Part shown: piece by piece, positions 6,664 to 15,936 of the stretch
Layout of the letters: every line of letters starts with the position of its first letter
How positions within the stretch are numbered: the stretch's first letter is position 1
Origin: Phil1 sp964487565
GTDB lineage: Bacteria > Bacillota > Clostridia > Christensenellales > CAG-138
Direction of reading: 5' to 3'
DNA: 64,000 nucleotides
NCBI GenBank assembly: GCA_964487565.1
Contig: CAZARN010000004.1
Coordinates: 62,001 to 126,000 of the forward strand
The notes under the pieces: model-generated
Seen by the model: the letters and a program-made list of their open reading frames with translations, nothing else
The model's database searches: none
What the model was told of the DNA's origin: nothing
Made by a program: the position numbers and the translations under genes

Positions 6664-7839
6664 ATGGTATTTGGCATTCTGAAGGACATCAAAGAGGGAG
6701 AAAACAGGGTCATCTGCACTCCTATGGAAGTGCGCAGCATCGTCGCGGACGGGCATAAGGTGCTTGCCCAGCATGATTGCGGAAAAGCCTCCGGCTTTGC
6801 GGATGAGAAATACGCCGAGGCCGGTGCTGAAATAGTTGCCACAGCGGAAGAAATGTACGCACGCTGCGATATGGTGGCAAAGGTCAAGGAATTTGCGCCG
6901 TGCGAGTGGCCGCTCATAAGGAAAGACCAGATCGTGCTTGGCTGCATTCATCCCGCGGGTCATCCGGAAGAGGTCGACGCGCTCCTCAAATCGGGCTGCA
7001 TCGGTTTTACCGCCGAGGACTGCCATCGTTACGGCTCGCCCAACTGCGAAGCTGCGGGCAAGCAGGGCGCGTTGTTCGGACTTGAATCCATGCTCACCAT
7101 CAACGGCGGCAAGGGCAAGTTCGTCGGCGGCTTTGCGGGCGCACCGGGCATGAACGTGCTTATACTCGGCGCCGGAACCGTGGGACAGGGCGCGCTTTCC
7201 GTGCTCTTCGCTCTCGGCGCGAACGTGACCGTTATGGATATAAACGTCGGCATACTGCGCATGGTATCGAACCAGTATCAGGGCAAGATCAACACGATGT
7301 TCTGCAACCAGCAGACGATAGCATCCGTGCTTTCGACGACCGACATGGTCGTAAACTGCGTGAAGTGGCCAAAGCAGAGGAAGGATTTCCTCATCACCAA
7401 AGAAATGCTCAAGCTCATGGAACCCGGCAGCGTGCTTGTGGATATCTCCAATGACGATCCCGGCGCGATCGAGTCAAGCCATGAGACACATCATGATAAT
7501 CCCCGTTATGTCGTCAACGGAGTCGTGCATTATTGCGTATCGAACATCCCGGGCGCTGTCGCCCATTCGACGAGCGTGTCCTACGCGGGCGAGATGCTCC
7601 CGTTCATACAGAGCATATTGAACCGCGGCATCGAGGAAACATGCGTGCGCGACGGTTTCTGGCGCAGAAGCCTCACCTGCTATAAAGGATACCTCACCCA
7701 TGAGGAGACGAGCGGCATACAGGGCAAGCCCTGGGTGCGCCCGGAGGATATCCTCGGCATAGCGGACAGGAAACTTGATCCCGCGCCCACGGCGACAACG
7801 ACCAAGAGCGACAATTTTATCAAGCTTGGCTGCTGCTGA
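6664..7839 (+). CDS. Alanine dehydrogenase/PNT-family oxidoreductase, copy 1
   Basis: 391 residues. The N-terminal substrate domain has ENRVICTP and AKVKEF, which match the Arg and Lys substrate contacts of alanine dehydrogenase. GCIHPAGHPE replaces the family's usual TYLHLA segment. A Rossmann loop follows (LILGAGTVGQGA, about residues 166-177), and the C-terminal VSNIPGAVAHSTS matches the NMPGAV block. It is therefore an NAD(P)-dependent amino-acid or imino-acid oxidoreductase, but the active-site changes argue against plain L-alanine. First gene of the operon; a close paralogue follows 22 bp later. Confidence 0.8.
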   Translation: MVFGILKDIKEGENRVICTPMEVRSIVADGHKVLAQHDCGKASGFADEKYAEAGAEIVATAEEMYARCDMVAKVKEFAPCEWPLIRKDQIVLGCIHPAGHPEEVDALLKSGCIGFTAEDCHRYGSPNCEAAGKQGALFGLESMLTINGGKGKFVGGFAGAPGMNVLILGAGTVGQGALSVLFALGANVTVMDINVGILRMVSNQYQGKINTMFCNQQTIASVLSTTDMVVNCVKWPKQRKDFLITKEMLKLMEPGSVLVDISNDDPGAIESSHETHHDNPRYVVNGVVHYCVSNIPGAVAHSTSVSYAGEMLPFIQSILNRGIEETCVRDGFWRRSLTCYKGYLTHEETSGIQGKPWVRPEDILGIADRKLDPAPTATTTKSDNFIKLGCC

Positions 7840-7861
7840 GCGTTGATCAAGGGACATGAAA

Positions 7862-9025
7862 ATGGTATTCGGACTGGTCAGGGATTACAAGAACGGAGAA
7901 AACCGTACCATAGCGACGCCGCGCGAGATCGCGTCGATCGTGAATGCGGGGTTTACAGCGGTCGTTCAGATGGGAGCGGGGGAACGGGCCGGTTTTCCGG
8001 ATGAAAAATACGCGGCGGCAGGCGCAAAGATGGTTCCCGCAATGGAGGATGTATACCGCGAGGCGGACTTCGTTGTGAAGGTCAAGGAAGTACAGGAACC
8101 TGAATATGAGCTTCTGCGCGAAGGCCAGATCGTGATGAGCGCGATCCATCCCGCAGGCCACCCGAAAGAAACCTGGAAGCTCCTTGAAAAGAAGGTTACG
8201 GCGTTTGCCGCGGAGGACTGCCACCGTTACGGTGCGCCGAACAGCGAAGCCGCAGGCAAGCAGGGCGCCCTGTACGGGTTGGAATCGCTGCTCACGACAA
8301 ACGGCGGCAAGGGCAAGCTCGTATGCGGTCTTGCCGGAGCCCCAGGGATCAACGCCGTGGTTATCGGCGGCGGATATGCGGGCAAAGGCGCCGTGCAGAT
8401 ATTGAACGGGCTTGGCGCGCATGTGACGGTGCTCGACATAAACGTGAGCGTGCTGCGCGAGTTTGAGTATCTCTATCATATGGCCGTGAACACGATGGTG
8501 TGCACGAAAGAAGCGATAGCGGAGCTTCTGCCGACGACCGATCTCGTTGTGAACTGCGTGCGCTGGCCGAAACAGCGCAAGGATTTCCTCATCGACAGGC
8601 CGATGCTCTCCCTCATGGAAAAGGGATCGGTGATCGTGGATGTTGCGGATGACGATCCCGGCTGCATAGAGACAAGCCATGAGACCAGTCATGATGATCC
8701 GCGCTATACGGTTGACGGGATCGTGCATTATTGCGTGTCAAACATCCCGAGCGCCGTTGCCAACACAGCCTCCGCCGCATACGGTTCGGTCATGCTCAAG
8801 CATTTTCTCAGCATATTGCAAAACGGCGTTGCCGAAGCGTGCGTGAGAGACGGATACCTCAGAAGGTGCATGGTATGCTATAACGGCATCCTCACAAATG
8901 AGGAAACGAGCGTGGTGCACAACGTGCCATGGCTGCCGCCGGAAAAAGCGCTTGGCATAGAGGACAGAAAGCTTGATCCGGCGCCGCCTTCCACGGTGAC
9001 GCGCTCGTATAATTTCATCCGCTGA
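7862..9025 (+). CDS. Alanine dehydrogenase/PNT-family oxidoreductase, copy 2
   Basis: 387 residues from the preferred ATG at 7862. An ATG at 7856 is only 2 nt from the AAGGG ribosome site, and starting at 7862 aligns the protein (MVFGLVRDYKNGENR) exactly with copy 1. It shares with copy 1 the blocks CHRYGxPNxEAAGKQGAL, NCVxWPKQRKDFLI, DDPGxIExSHET and RKLDPAP. The Rossmann loop is VIGGGYAGKGA. The substrate pocket differs slightly (KVKEVQEPE). The two may form a hetero-oligomer or act on related substrates; this is inference. Confidence 0.8.
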   Translation: MVFGLVRDYKNGENRTIATPREIASIVNAGFTAVVQMGAGERAGFPDEKYAAAGAKMVPAMEDVYREADFVVKVKEVQEPEYELLREGQIVMSAIHPAGHPKETWKLLEKKVTAFAAEDCHRYGAPNSEAAGKQGALYGLESLLTTNGGKGKLVCGLAGAPGINAVVIGGGYAGKGAVQILNGLGAHVTVLDINVSVLREFEYLYHMAVNTMVCTKEAIAELLPTTDLVVNCVRWPKQRKDFLIDRPMLSLMEKGSVIVDVADDDPGCIETSHETSHDDPRYTVDGIVHYCVSNIPSAVANTASAAYGSVMLKHFLSILQNGVAEACVRDGYLRRCMVCYNGILTNEETSVVHNVPWLPPEKALGIEDRKLDPAPPSTVTRSYNFIR

Positions 9026-9109
9026 TTGCGGAACAAACAGGCAAACCGTCCATGGTATAAGACATGGACTTTGCAAATAGCGTAAGCTAAATTAATAAGG
9101 AGGACAAAC

Positions 9110-10792
9110 ATGAAGAAAACTCTTGCGATCATCGTTGCACTCATGATGCTCGTCATGGTATTCGCCGGTTGCTCAACCGGAGAGACCCAGACCGGCGAAG
9201 CGCAACCGAGCGAGACTACCACCGGCAGCGAAACCACCGGTACCGAAGCCACCGCCGCACCCACGACCGGCGAGGCTGATGCCAATGCTGACAGGGTACT
9301 GTATGTGCGCTCCAGCAAATCCCTTGCTTCCCTTGACTGGCAGGCAACCACCAACACCAGCGATATGCAGGTGACCTGGGTTCAGCTTTTTGAAGGCCTT
9401 TACGGTATGGATGAAGCCCACGGCGGTTATTACAACCTGCTCGCGAAGGACATCCAGATCAGTGATGACGGCCTGACCTACACCATCACCCTTCAGGATG
9501 CCACCTTCCAGAACGGCGACGAGCTTAAGGCGAGCGATGTTGTGTTCAGCTACAACCTTGCAATGCAGAACTCCCGCTTCAACTACGTCACCTCGATGAT
9601 CAACAGCATCGAAGCTGCGGATGACAAGACCGTCGTCATGACCCTTGACTATCCGTATTCCGCCATCGCGCATACCTTCTGGTCCATCAAGGTCTACAGC
9701 GAGCGCGAGTACACCGAGACTGTGAACGCGGGCATCGAATTCGGTACCCAGATCCACACCGCCGGCACCGGCCCGTATTATGCTGTGAAGTATGATCCCG
9801 CCACCGGCGTCACCCTCAAGGCGTATGAGAACTACTGGGGCGGTGCGCCTGCCATCAAGAACGTTGAGTATCGTCTTATCACCGAGGATTCCGCTGCTGT
9901 CATAGCTTATGAGAACGGCGAGCTCGATTATATGACCGACGCTCCTCTGTCCGATTGGGCGAACCTTTCCGCGGCGGCCGGCGCAAACTGCTCGCTCGTT
10001 AAGGGCAACAACATTCGCTTCCTCGCGATCAACTACCTCTCCCCCAACAATGACGGTATCCTTGCAAACGAGAATGTCCGTAAGGCCATCTTCTATGCAG
10101 TGAACAAGGATAACATCCTCATGGCTTCCACCAGCGGCTACGGCCAGGCGGCTTATGAGTACATGCCTTCCGAGTACGTCGCCACCTCTCCGAACGTTGC
10201 CGACGGCAAGTTCACAACTTATGATTATGATCCGGCCAAGGCGCATCAGTGCCTGCTCGACGCCGGTTTCACCGAAGAGCAGATCGCTGCCGGCATCAAC
10301 GTCGGTACAATCCTTACCTACGGTGCTGAGACCGCTGAGAAGGGCAAAGCTGCTGTTGTCATCCAGGCGAGCCTTGCAGAGTGCGGCATGATCGCCGGTG
10401 TTGAGATTGCGGACGCCGCGATCGTCACCCCGCGTATGTATTCGCAGGATTATGATATCGCTATCTTCGCCGACAGCGGTAACTATGACTACAACAACAT
10501 CCGTCAGCAGGTCCATTCCGAGTCCGTCGGTATGTATCTTGTGAAGTACAAGGATGATGCGTCACCGTTCAATTGGCAGCGCATTGAAGAGCTGGTCGAC
10601 GCCGGCGTTGCCACAGCTGATACCCAGGCGCGCTATGACATCTATACCGAGCTCTGGTCCATCATCATGGACACCGTCACCATCCTCCCGCTGTATCACA
10701 ATGCAGTCGGTATAGCCTGGTCCGCGAACGTCAACATCGGCGATCCGAACCCGACTTACTATCACCTCGATGATTTCTCTTGGGCCAACTGA
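9110..10792 (+). CDS. Dipeptide/oligopeptide ABC transporter binding lipoprotein
   Basis: 560 residues. A lipoprotein signal (MKKTLAIIVALMM, lipobox FAGC near residue 20) and a Thr/Glu/Ser-rich linker precede an extracellular solute-binding family 5 domain. Family marks are DGLTYTITLQDATFQNGD (about residues 120-137), GTGPYYAVKYD and the YWGGAPAIKNVEYR region. It captures peptides or related cationic amino compounds outside the membrane for the downstream permeases. AGGAGG stands just before the ATG. A GC-rich hairpin after the gene probably favours its higher expression than the permeases. Confidence 0.9.
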   Translation: MKKTLAIIVALMMLVMVFAGCSTGETQTGEAQPSETTTGSETTGTEATAAPTTGEADANADRVLYVRSSKSLASLDWQATTNTSDMQVTWVQLFEGLYGMDEAHGGYYNLLAKDIQISDDGLTYTITLQDATFQNGDELKASDVVFSYNLAMQNSRFNYVTSMINSIEAADDKTVVMTLDYPYSAIAHTFWSIKVYSEREYTETVNAGIEFGTQIHTAGTGPYYAVKYDPATGVTLKAYENYWGGAPAIKNVEYRLITEDSAAVIAYENGELDYMTDAPLSDWANLSAAAGANCSLVKGNNIRFLAINYLSPNNDGILANENVRKAIFYAVNKDNILMASTSGYGQAAYEYMPSEYVATSPNVADGKFTTYDYDPAKAHQCLLDAGFTEEQIAAGINVGTILTYGAETAEKGKAAVVIQASLAECGMIAGVEIADAAIVTPRMYSQDYDIAIFADSGNYDYNNIRQQVHSESVGMYLVKYKDDASPFNWQRIEELVDAGVATADTQARYDIYTELWSIIMDTVTILPLYHNAVGIAWSANVNIGDPNPTYYHLDDFSWAN

Positions 10793-10817
10793 TCAAAACG
10801 TAAAGTAGGCTGAAGAT

Positions 10818-10846
10818 CCGGCGCTCCCGCAAGCCGGGGGCGCCGG
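10818..10846 (+). terminator. GC-rich hairpin after binding-protein gene
   Basis: Arms 10818-10828 and 10836-10846 pair over 11 bp with one wobble. No T tract follows, so it more likely protects the binding-protein mRNA 3' end or attenuates partly than stops transcription fully. Confidence 0.5.
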
Positions 10847-10873
10847 TATCTGCCACCCATACAGGAGGTACGA

Positions 10874-11815
10874 ATGTACAGATATATTCTAAAAAGAATA
10901 TTATTTCTGATACCGACGATCCTGGGCGTTACGCTGATTATCTATGCCGTCATGAGCATCACCCCCGGCGATCCGGGCCGCGCCATCCTTGGCACCGGCG
11001 TTTCGCAGGCGGATATAGACGAGTACAATCATTCGATCGGCTACGACCTTCCGTTCTTTCAGAAGTATTTGAATTACTTGAATCAGATGATCTTCCATGC
11101 TGATTTCGGCGTTTCCTATGTTACAAAACAATCGGTCTTCGCTGAGGTTGGACCGCGATATATCGTAACGATAAAGCTTGCTTTCCTCGGCGTTGCGCTT
11201 TCAACCATAATGGGGATTCCGCTGGGCATTTATGCTGCTGTCAAGCAGTATTCTCTCTGGGATACAATACCGTCTCTCGTCGCGTTTTTCCTTGCTGCGT
11301 TTCCGGCGTTTGTTCTTGGTTTGATATTCCTGTATGTGTTTGCATTAAAGTTGAATTGGCTGCCATCATACGGCATCGATTCGTTCAAGCATTATATTCT
11401 GCCGTCGCTTGCGATAGCCATCCCGCCTGCGTCACAGAACTTCCGTTTCACAAAGTCCTCCATGCTCGAGGAGATACGTCAGGATTATGTTCGCACCGCG
11501 CGCGCCAAAGGCTGTCCTGAGAGGAGCGTCATTTGGAAGCACGTTTTGAAGAACGCGCTTCTGCCTGTCGTCACTCAGATCGGCCTCAGCCTGGGTTCGC
11601 TCATCTGCGGCGCGGTCGTTGCGGAGAAGCTCTTCTCTGTGCCTGGCGTCGGATCCCTGATCGTTGACCGTATCAATTTCAAGGATGAGCCGGTCATCAT
11701 TGCAGGTACAATACTGATTTCAATATGCTTCACAGTGGTCATGCTGCTGGTCGATATCATTTATGCCTTTATCGATCCGCGTATCCGTGCGAAGTATACA
11801 AAAACAAGGGGGTAA
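10874..11815 (+). CDS. dppB: Dipeptide ABC transporter permease, DppB type
   Basis: 313 residues, six membrane helices. It starts with MYRYILKRILFLIPT and an extracytoplasmic MSITPGDPG segment, both typical of DppB/OppB. The cytoplasmic EAA loop reads YVRTARAKGCPERSVIWKHV (about residues 206-225), the contact with the ATPase subunits. It follows its binding protein and lies 6 bp before the second permease. The actual peptide specificity cannot be read from the sequence. Confidence 0.88.
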   Translation: MYRYILKRILFLIPTILGVTLIIYAVMSITPGDPGRAILGTGVSQADIDEYNHSIGYDLPFFQKYLNYLNQMIFHADFGVSYVTKQSVFAEVGPRYIVTIKLAFLGVALSTIMGIPLGIYAAVKQYSLWDTIPSLVAFFLAAFPAFVLGLIFLYVFALKLNWLPSYGIDSFKHYILPSLAIAIPPASQNFRFTKSSMLEEIRQDYVRTARAKGCPERSVIWKHVLKNALLPVVTQIGLSLGSLICGAVVAEKLFSVPGVGSLIVDRINFKDEPVIIAGTILISICFTVVMLLVDIIYAFIDPRIRAKYTKTRG

Positions 11816-11821
11816 GCGATA

Positions 11822-12718
11822 ATGGAAAATAACAGTGCCGCAAAATCCCCCGCAAAAATGACAGTTTACAAACGACCGAGCCAGTCTAATGAGATCTGGC
11901 GCCGCTTCAAGAAGAGCAAGGGCGCGATGATAGGTCTTGTTATGCTTGGATTCATCGTGATCGTTCTGGTTTTCGGGCCGCTTGTCGTTCCTTATGAAAA
12001 CGCCACGAAACAGGACTTTTCCGTCATGCTTGCAACGCCTTCGGCCGAACATCCCTTCGGCTGTGACAGCTACGGCCGCGATATTCTGGCCCGTGTCATC
12101 TACGGCGGACGTACGTCTGTGAGCATAGCGATCCTTGCGACGATAAGCTCCTGCATTTTCGGCAGTATGCTCGGCGCCATCGCAGGCTATGCCGGCGGCA
12201 AGGTGGACGAGATCATCATGCGCGCGCTTGATATATTCATGTCCGTGCCTGATATACTCTTTACCATGGCTGTCGTTTACGCATTGGGCGCGAACTTTAC
12301 GAACCTGCTCATTGCATTGACTCTCGCATATTTCACAAACTATGTGCGACTTGTCCGTGCGCAGGTGCTGACGCTTGCCGAAACGGATTATGTTGAGGCG
12401 GCGCGCGCCGGCGGTTCGAGCGCCATGAGGATAATCCTCACCCATATTATACCGAACGCCGTTGGTGTTATAATCGTCAACACCACGCTCAACGTCGCAA
12501 AGATAATCCTTTACGAGTCCACGCTGAGCTTCCTCGGTCTCGGTATGCCGCCACCGGCTCCCGAATGGGGCCAGATGCTTTCCGAGGCGCGCGAGTTCCT
12601 GCGCAATGCACCGCACTTCATGGCATTCCCGGCCGCAGCGATCGTGTTCACGGCATGCTCCGTCAACCTTGTTGGCGACGGTATGCGCGATGCGCTCGAT
12701 CCGCACCTGAAGTCCTGA
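11822..12718 (+). CDS. dppC: Dipeptide ABC transporter permease, DppC type
   Basis: 298 residues. An N-terminal cytoplasmic segment with WRRFKKSKGAMIGL precedes the first membrane helix, as in DppC/OppC. HPFGCDSYGRDILARVIYGG (about residues 78-97) is the usual periplasmic motif, and YVEAARAGGSSAMRIILTHI is the EAA loop. The C-terminus GDGMRDALDPHLKS is standard for the family. It pairs with the preceding permease to form the channel. Confidence 0.88.
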   Translation: MENNSAAKSPAKMTVYKRPSQSNEIWRRFKKSKGAMIGLVMLGFIVIVLVFGPLVVPYENATKQDFSVMLATPSAEHPFGCDSYGRDILARVIYGGRTSVSIAILATISSCIFGSMLGAIAGYAGGKVDEIIMRALDIFMSVPDILFTMAVVYALGANFTNLLIALTLAYFTNYVRLVRAQVLTLAETDYVEAARAGGSSAMRIILTHIIPNAVGVIIVNTTLNVAKIILYESTLSFLGLGMPPPAPEWGQMLSEAREFLRNAPHFMAFPAAAIVFTACSVNLVGDGMRDALDPHLKS

Positions 12719-12746
12719 CGGGCCCGGATGAAAGGAAGGAAATAGT

Positions 12747-13763
12747 ATGGAAAACAAACAAAACGACCTTATCCTTGACATTCAGGACCTTAGAGTCATT
12801 TACAAGACCGATCTTGAAACGGTCAGCGCCGTCAACGGCATAGACCTGAAGATCGGCAAAGGAAAGACCTTCGGCCTCGTGGGCGAGACCGGCGCCGGCA
12901 AGACGACGACCGCTCTTTCGATCCTTCGTCTGCTGCCAAGCAACACCGGAAAGATACTCGGCGGCAAGATAGTTTTCAACGGCAAGGATCTGCTCGACAT
13001 GGATGAGCACATGATGCACGCCGTGCGCGGAAACCTCATATCGATGGTGTTCCAGGATCCGATGAGCTCGCTCAACCCTGTTTACACGGTTGACGATCAG
13101 ATCGGCGAGGCCATCAGGCTTCATAACCCCGGGATCTCCAACGAGGAAGTTGAAAAGCGCGTTGACGACATGCTTCAGCTCGTCGGCATCATCGCTTCAA
13201 GAAAACATGAGTATCCGCATCAGTTCTCAGGCGGCATGAAGCAGCGAGTCGTCATCGCAATGGCGCTTTGCTGCGAGCCTGAGCTGCTCATCGCGGACGA
13301 ACCCACCACGGCGCTCGACGTTACGATACAGGCGCAGGTGCTTGCAATGATCCGCGACCTGCGCGATCGTCTCGGCACCTCGATGCTCATGATCACACAT
13401 GACCTTGGTATTGTTGCGCAGACATGCGACGACGTTGGCGTTATGTACGCCGGCGAGATAGTTGAATCTGGCACGATCGAAGACATTTTCACGGGCAAAG
13501 ATCACCATCCGTATACGGTGGGCCTGTTCAACTCCATCCCGAACCTCACATCAAGGGCAAAGAGGCTTCTGCCGATACCCGGACTTATGCCGGATCCGAC
13601 GAACCTGCCCGAGGGTTGCGTATTCGCACCGCGCTGCACGCATTGCATGGATATATGCACAAAGGAACATCCAAAGATATACGAGAACGGAACGCACAGG
13701 CTCTGCTGCCATCTGTTCGACAAGAACCTTGACGTGAAGGGAGGCGACGACAGTGGAAACTAA
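12747..13763 (+). CDS. dppD: Dipeptide ABC transporter ATPase, DppD type
   Basis: 338 residues. Walker A is GETGAGKTT (about residues 47-55), the signature is FSGGMKQR, Walker B is LLIADEPTTALD and the switch histidine is in ITHDLG. The C-terminal CVFAPRCTHCMDIC block is the OppD/DppD extension that can carry an Fe-S cluster. It couples ATP hydrolysis to transport together with the next ATPase, whose start overlaps this gene by 11 bp. Confidence 0.9.
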   Translation: MENKQNDLILDIQDLRVIYKTDLETVSAVNGIDLKIGKGKTFGLVGETGAGKTTTALSILRLLPSNTGKILGGKIVFNGKDLLDMDEHMMHAVRGNLISMVFQDPMSSLNPVYTVDDQIGEAIRLHNPGISNEEVEKRVDDMLQLVGIIASRKHEYPHQFSGGMKQRVVIAMALCCEPELLIADEPTTALDVTIQAQVLAMIRDLRDRLGTSMLMITHDLGIVAQTCDDVGVMYAGEIVESGTIEDIFTGKDHHPYTVGLFNSIPNLTSRAKRLLPIPGLMPDPTNLPEGCVFAPRCTHCMDICTKEHPKIYENGTHRLCCHLFDKNLDVKGGDDSGN

Positions 13764-14730
13764 TGAAACACGCACTCCGCTTGTTGAAACGGTCGAGCTG
13801 CAAAAATACTTTAAGCTCAAAGGCGGCGCCAAGCTGCACGCTGTTGACGGCATAAACCTCAAGATATTCCCCGGTGAAACGCTGGGCGTTGTCGGCGAAT
13901 CCGGCTGCGGCAAATCCACGCTCGGACGCACGATCCTCAAGCTCATCGAGCCCACCGGCGGCAAGATCATTTTTGACGGCGAGGACATAACAAACCTCAA
14001 AACGTCAAAGATGCACGCGATGCGCCGTGAGATGCAGATAATTTTCCAGGATCCGTATTCAAGCATCGATCCCAGAAAATCCGTCATCGAGGTCATTGCC
14101 GAGTACATGCTCATCCACAAGACATATCCCTCGCGTCATGAAGCGTTCAATCACGCTGTTGAGCTGATGGATATGGTGGGTCTTGCGCGCAGATACGCCA
14201 ACTCCTATCCGCATGAGCTTGACGGCGGCCGCCGTCAGCGCATCGGCATAGCCCGCGCCCTGGCGCTAAATCCCCGCTTCATCGTGTGCGACGAGCCGGT
14301 TTCCGCGCTTGACGTTTCGATACAGGCGCAGATACTAAACCTTCTTATGGACTTGCAGGATAACCTTGGTCTTGCGTACATGTTCGTCACGCATGACCTG
14401 TCGGTCGTCAAGCATATATCCAACAATATCATGGTCATGTATCTTGGCAAGTGCGTTGAGCTTGCGCCCTCGGATGAGCTTTTTGCCAATCCGATGCATC
14501 CTTATACAAAGGCGCTGCTTGCCGCCATACCTGAACCCGATATCGACCGCCGCAACAAGGAATTCAAGATAATCCGCGGCGAGGTGACAAGTCCTATCAA
14601 CCCGAAGCCCGGCTGCCGTTTCGCGGCGCGCTGCGAGCATTGCATGCCGCAATGCACCGAGAGCGATCCGAAGTTCATCGAAACTTCGCCCGGACACTTT
14701 TCGTCCTGCTTCCTTGTGAACGGACAATAA
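13753..14730 (+). CDS. dppF: Dipeptide ABC transporter ATPase, DppF type
   Basis: 325 residues from a GTG start. GAAGGGAGG lies just upstream, inside the end of the previous gene. Walker A is GESGCGKST (about residues 47-55), Walker B is FIVCDEPVSALD and the switch is VTHDLS. The signature motif is LDGGRRQR instead of LSGGQ, with Asp157 at the serine position; some clostridial DppF-like ATPases share this. The C-terminal cysteine block GCRFAARCEHCMPQC is complete. It is probably the partner subunit of the preceding ATPase. Confidence 0.9.
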   Translation: METNETRTPLVETVELQKYFKLKGGAKLHAVDGINLKIFPGETLGVVGESGCGKSTLGRTILKLIEPTGGKIIFDGEDITNLKTSKMHAMRREMQIIFQDPYSSIDPRKSVIEVIAEYMLIHKTYPSRHEAFNHAVELMDMVGLARRYANSYPHELDGGRRQRIGIARALALNPRFIVCDEPVSALDVSIQAQILNLLMDLQDNLGLAYMFVTHDLSVVKHISNNIMVMYLGKCVELAPSDELFANPMHPYTKALLAAIPEPDIDRRNKEFKIIRGEVTSPINPKPGCRFAARCEHCMPQCTESDPKFIETSPGHFSSCFLVNGQ

Positions 14731-14741
14731 ACCCAAAAGAG

Positions 14742-14772
14742 AGAGCGCTGCGGGTGATGTCCGCGGCGCTCT
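14742..14772 (+). terminator. Stem-loop after transporter operon segment
   Basis: Arms 14742-14753 and 14761-14772 pair over 12 bp with one wobble around a 7-nt loop, ending in CTCTTT. The T tract is short, and the next same-strand gene starts 37 bp later, so read-through to the dehydrogenase and PepD genes is likely. Confidence 0.5.
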
Positions 14773-14808
14773 TTAGCAGCAGCATACAAAAAACGGAGGG
14801 ATAACACA

Positions 14809-15936
14809 ATGATAATCGGATTACCCAAGGAGATCAAGAAGAACGAATTCCGTGTTGCGGCGACGCCTTCTGCGGTTGCGTCCTTCACGCGCAAGGGCCA
14901 CACCGTGCTCTTTGAGCATGATTGCGGCAAGGGCAGCGGTTTCCCGGACGAGGAATACGCGGCGGCCGGCGGCGTGATGACCGGGCACAATGAGATCTAT
15001 CGCAAGTGCGATCTTCTCTATAAAGTGAAGGAGATAGAGCCTTCTGAATATGATCTTCTCCACAAGAATCAGATTGTGTTCACATATCTGCATTCAAACG
15101 CGCATCCCGAAATGACAAAAGAGCTCATGAAGCGCGGAGTCACGGGCGTTGCGTATGAAGATGTGGATGACGATAACCATGAGTTCCCGCTTCTTTCCCC
15201 GATGAGCACGCTTGCGGGCAAGGGCGGCTTTATCGCCGCGCTGTATTTCTCCCAGGCGGTTCACGGCGGCAAGGGCCTTATGCTCCAGCGCATCACCGGC
15301 GTTCCCACGCCCGAGATCACGATCATAGGCTGCGGCTTCTCAGGTATAGGCGCTGCCGAGATGCCCGCCGCCTTCGGCAACAAGGTCACGATGCTTGACG
15401 TCAACTGGAAGGCCATGGAGAAGGCAAGGCACAACCTGCCGACGAACGTTGAGTTCCTCTTCTCCAACAGAGAGAATCTGGTTGCATGCCTCAAGCGCAC
15501 TGACGTGCTCATCAACTGCATCCTTTGGGATAAGACCCGCACGGATCATCTTGTGAACCGCGATGATCTCAAGCTGATGAAGCCCGGCGCAATGATAATG
15601 GATGTTGCCTGCGACGATCACGGCGCGATCGAGACCTGCCGCAGCACCACGCATGACGATCCCATCTATTATGAAGAGGGCATCATGCACTATGCAGTCG
15701 ACAACATACCTTCAGGTTTTGCATGCACAGCCTCCCAGACGCTGTGCGCGGCCACGCTGCCCTTTGCGCTTGCAATGGCCAACAAGGGCCCCGAGGAAGC
15801 GCTTCTTGCCGACGCGCATCTCAGACGCGGCCTCACCACCTATCGCGGACGCCTGACCCTGCTTGAGACCGCGAACAGGTATAACATGGAATACACCGAT
15901 CCCAAGGATGCGGTGGAAAAATACAGGGACAAATAA
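14809..15936 (+). CDS. Alanine dehydrogenase-like oxidoreductase, third family member
   Basis: 375 residues and closer to classical alanine dehydrogenase than copies 1 and 2. It has FRVAATPS, LYKVKEIEPSEY, FTYLHSNAHPE (histidine at the catalytic position) and PLLSPMSTLAGK. The Rossmann loop is IIGCGFSGIGAAEM (about residues 172-185), and VDNIPSGFACTAS stands at the NMPGAV block. It probably deaminates an amino acid released from imported peptides, reducing NAD. Its stop overlaps the PepD start by 1 bp, which points to a shared transcript. Confidence 0.8.
   Translation: MIIGLPKEIKKNEFRVAATPSAVASFTRKGHTVLFEHDCGKGSGFPDEEYAAAGGVMTGHNEIYRKCDLLYKVKEIEPSEYDLLHKNQIVFTYLHSNAHPEMTKELMKRGVTGVAYEDVDDDNHEFPLLSPMSTLAGKGGFIAALYFSQAVHGGKGLMLQRITGVPTPEITIIGCGFSGIGAAEMPAAFGNKVTMLDVNWKAMEKARHNLPTNVEFLFSNRENLVACLKRTDVLINCILWDKTRTDHLVNRDDLKLMKPGAMIMDVACDDHGAIETCRSTTHDDPIYYEEGIMHYAVDNIPSGFACTASQTLCAATLPFALAMANKGPEEALLADAHLRRGLTTYRGRLTLLETANRYNMEYTDPKDAVEKYRDK

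Noticed and set aside
6664..9025. Copies 1 and 2 as an assembly duplication
   Set aside because: They differ at many positions across their whole length and have distinct ribosome sites, so they are real paralogues.
9173..10516. 447-codon minus-strand frame over the binding-protein gene
   Set aside because: Antisense to a well-supported solute-binding lipoprotein, with low-complexity Gly/Val/Asp composition and no family motif.
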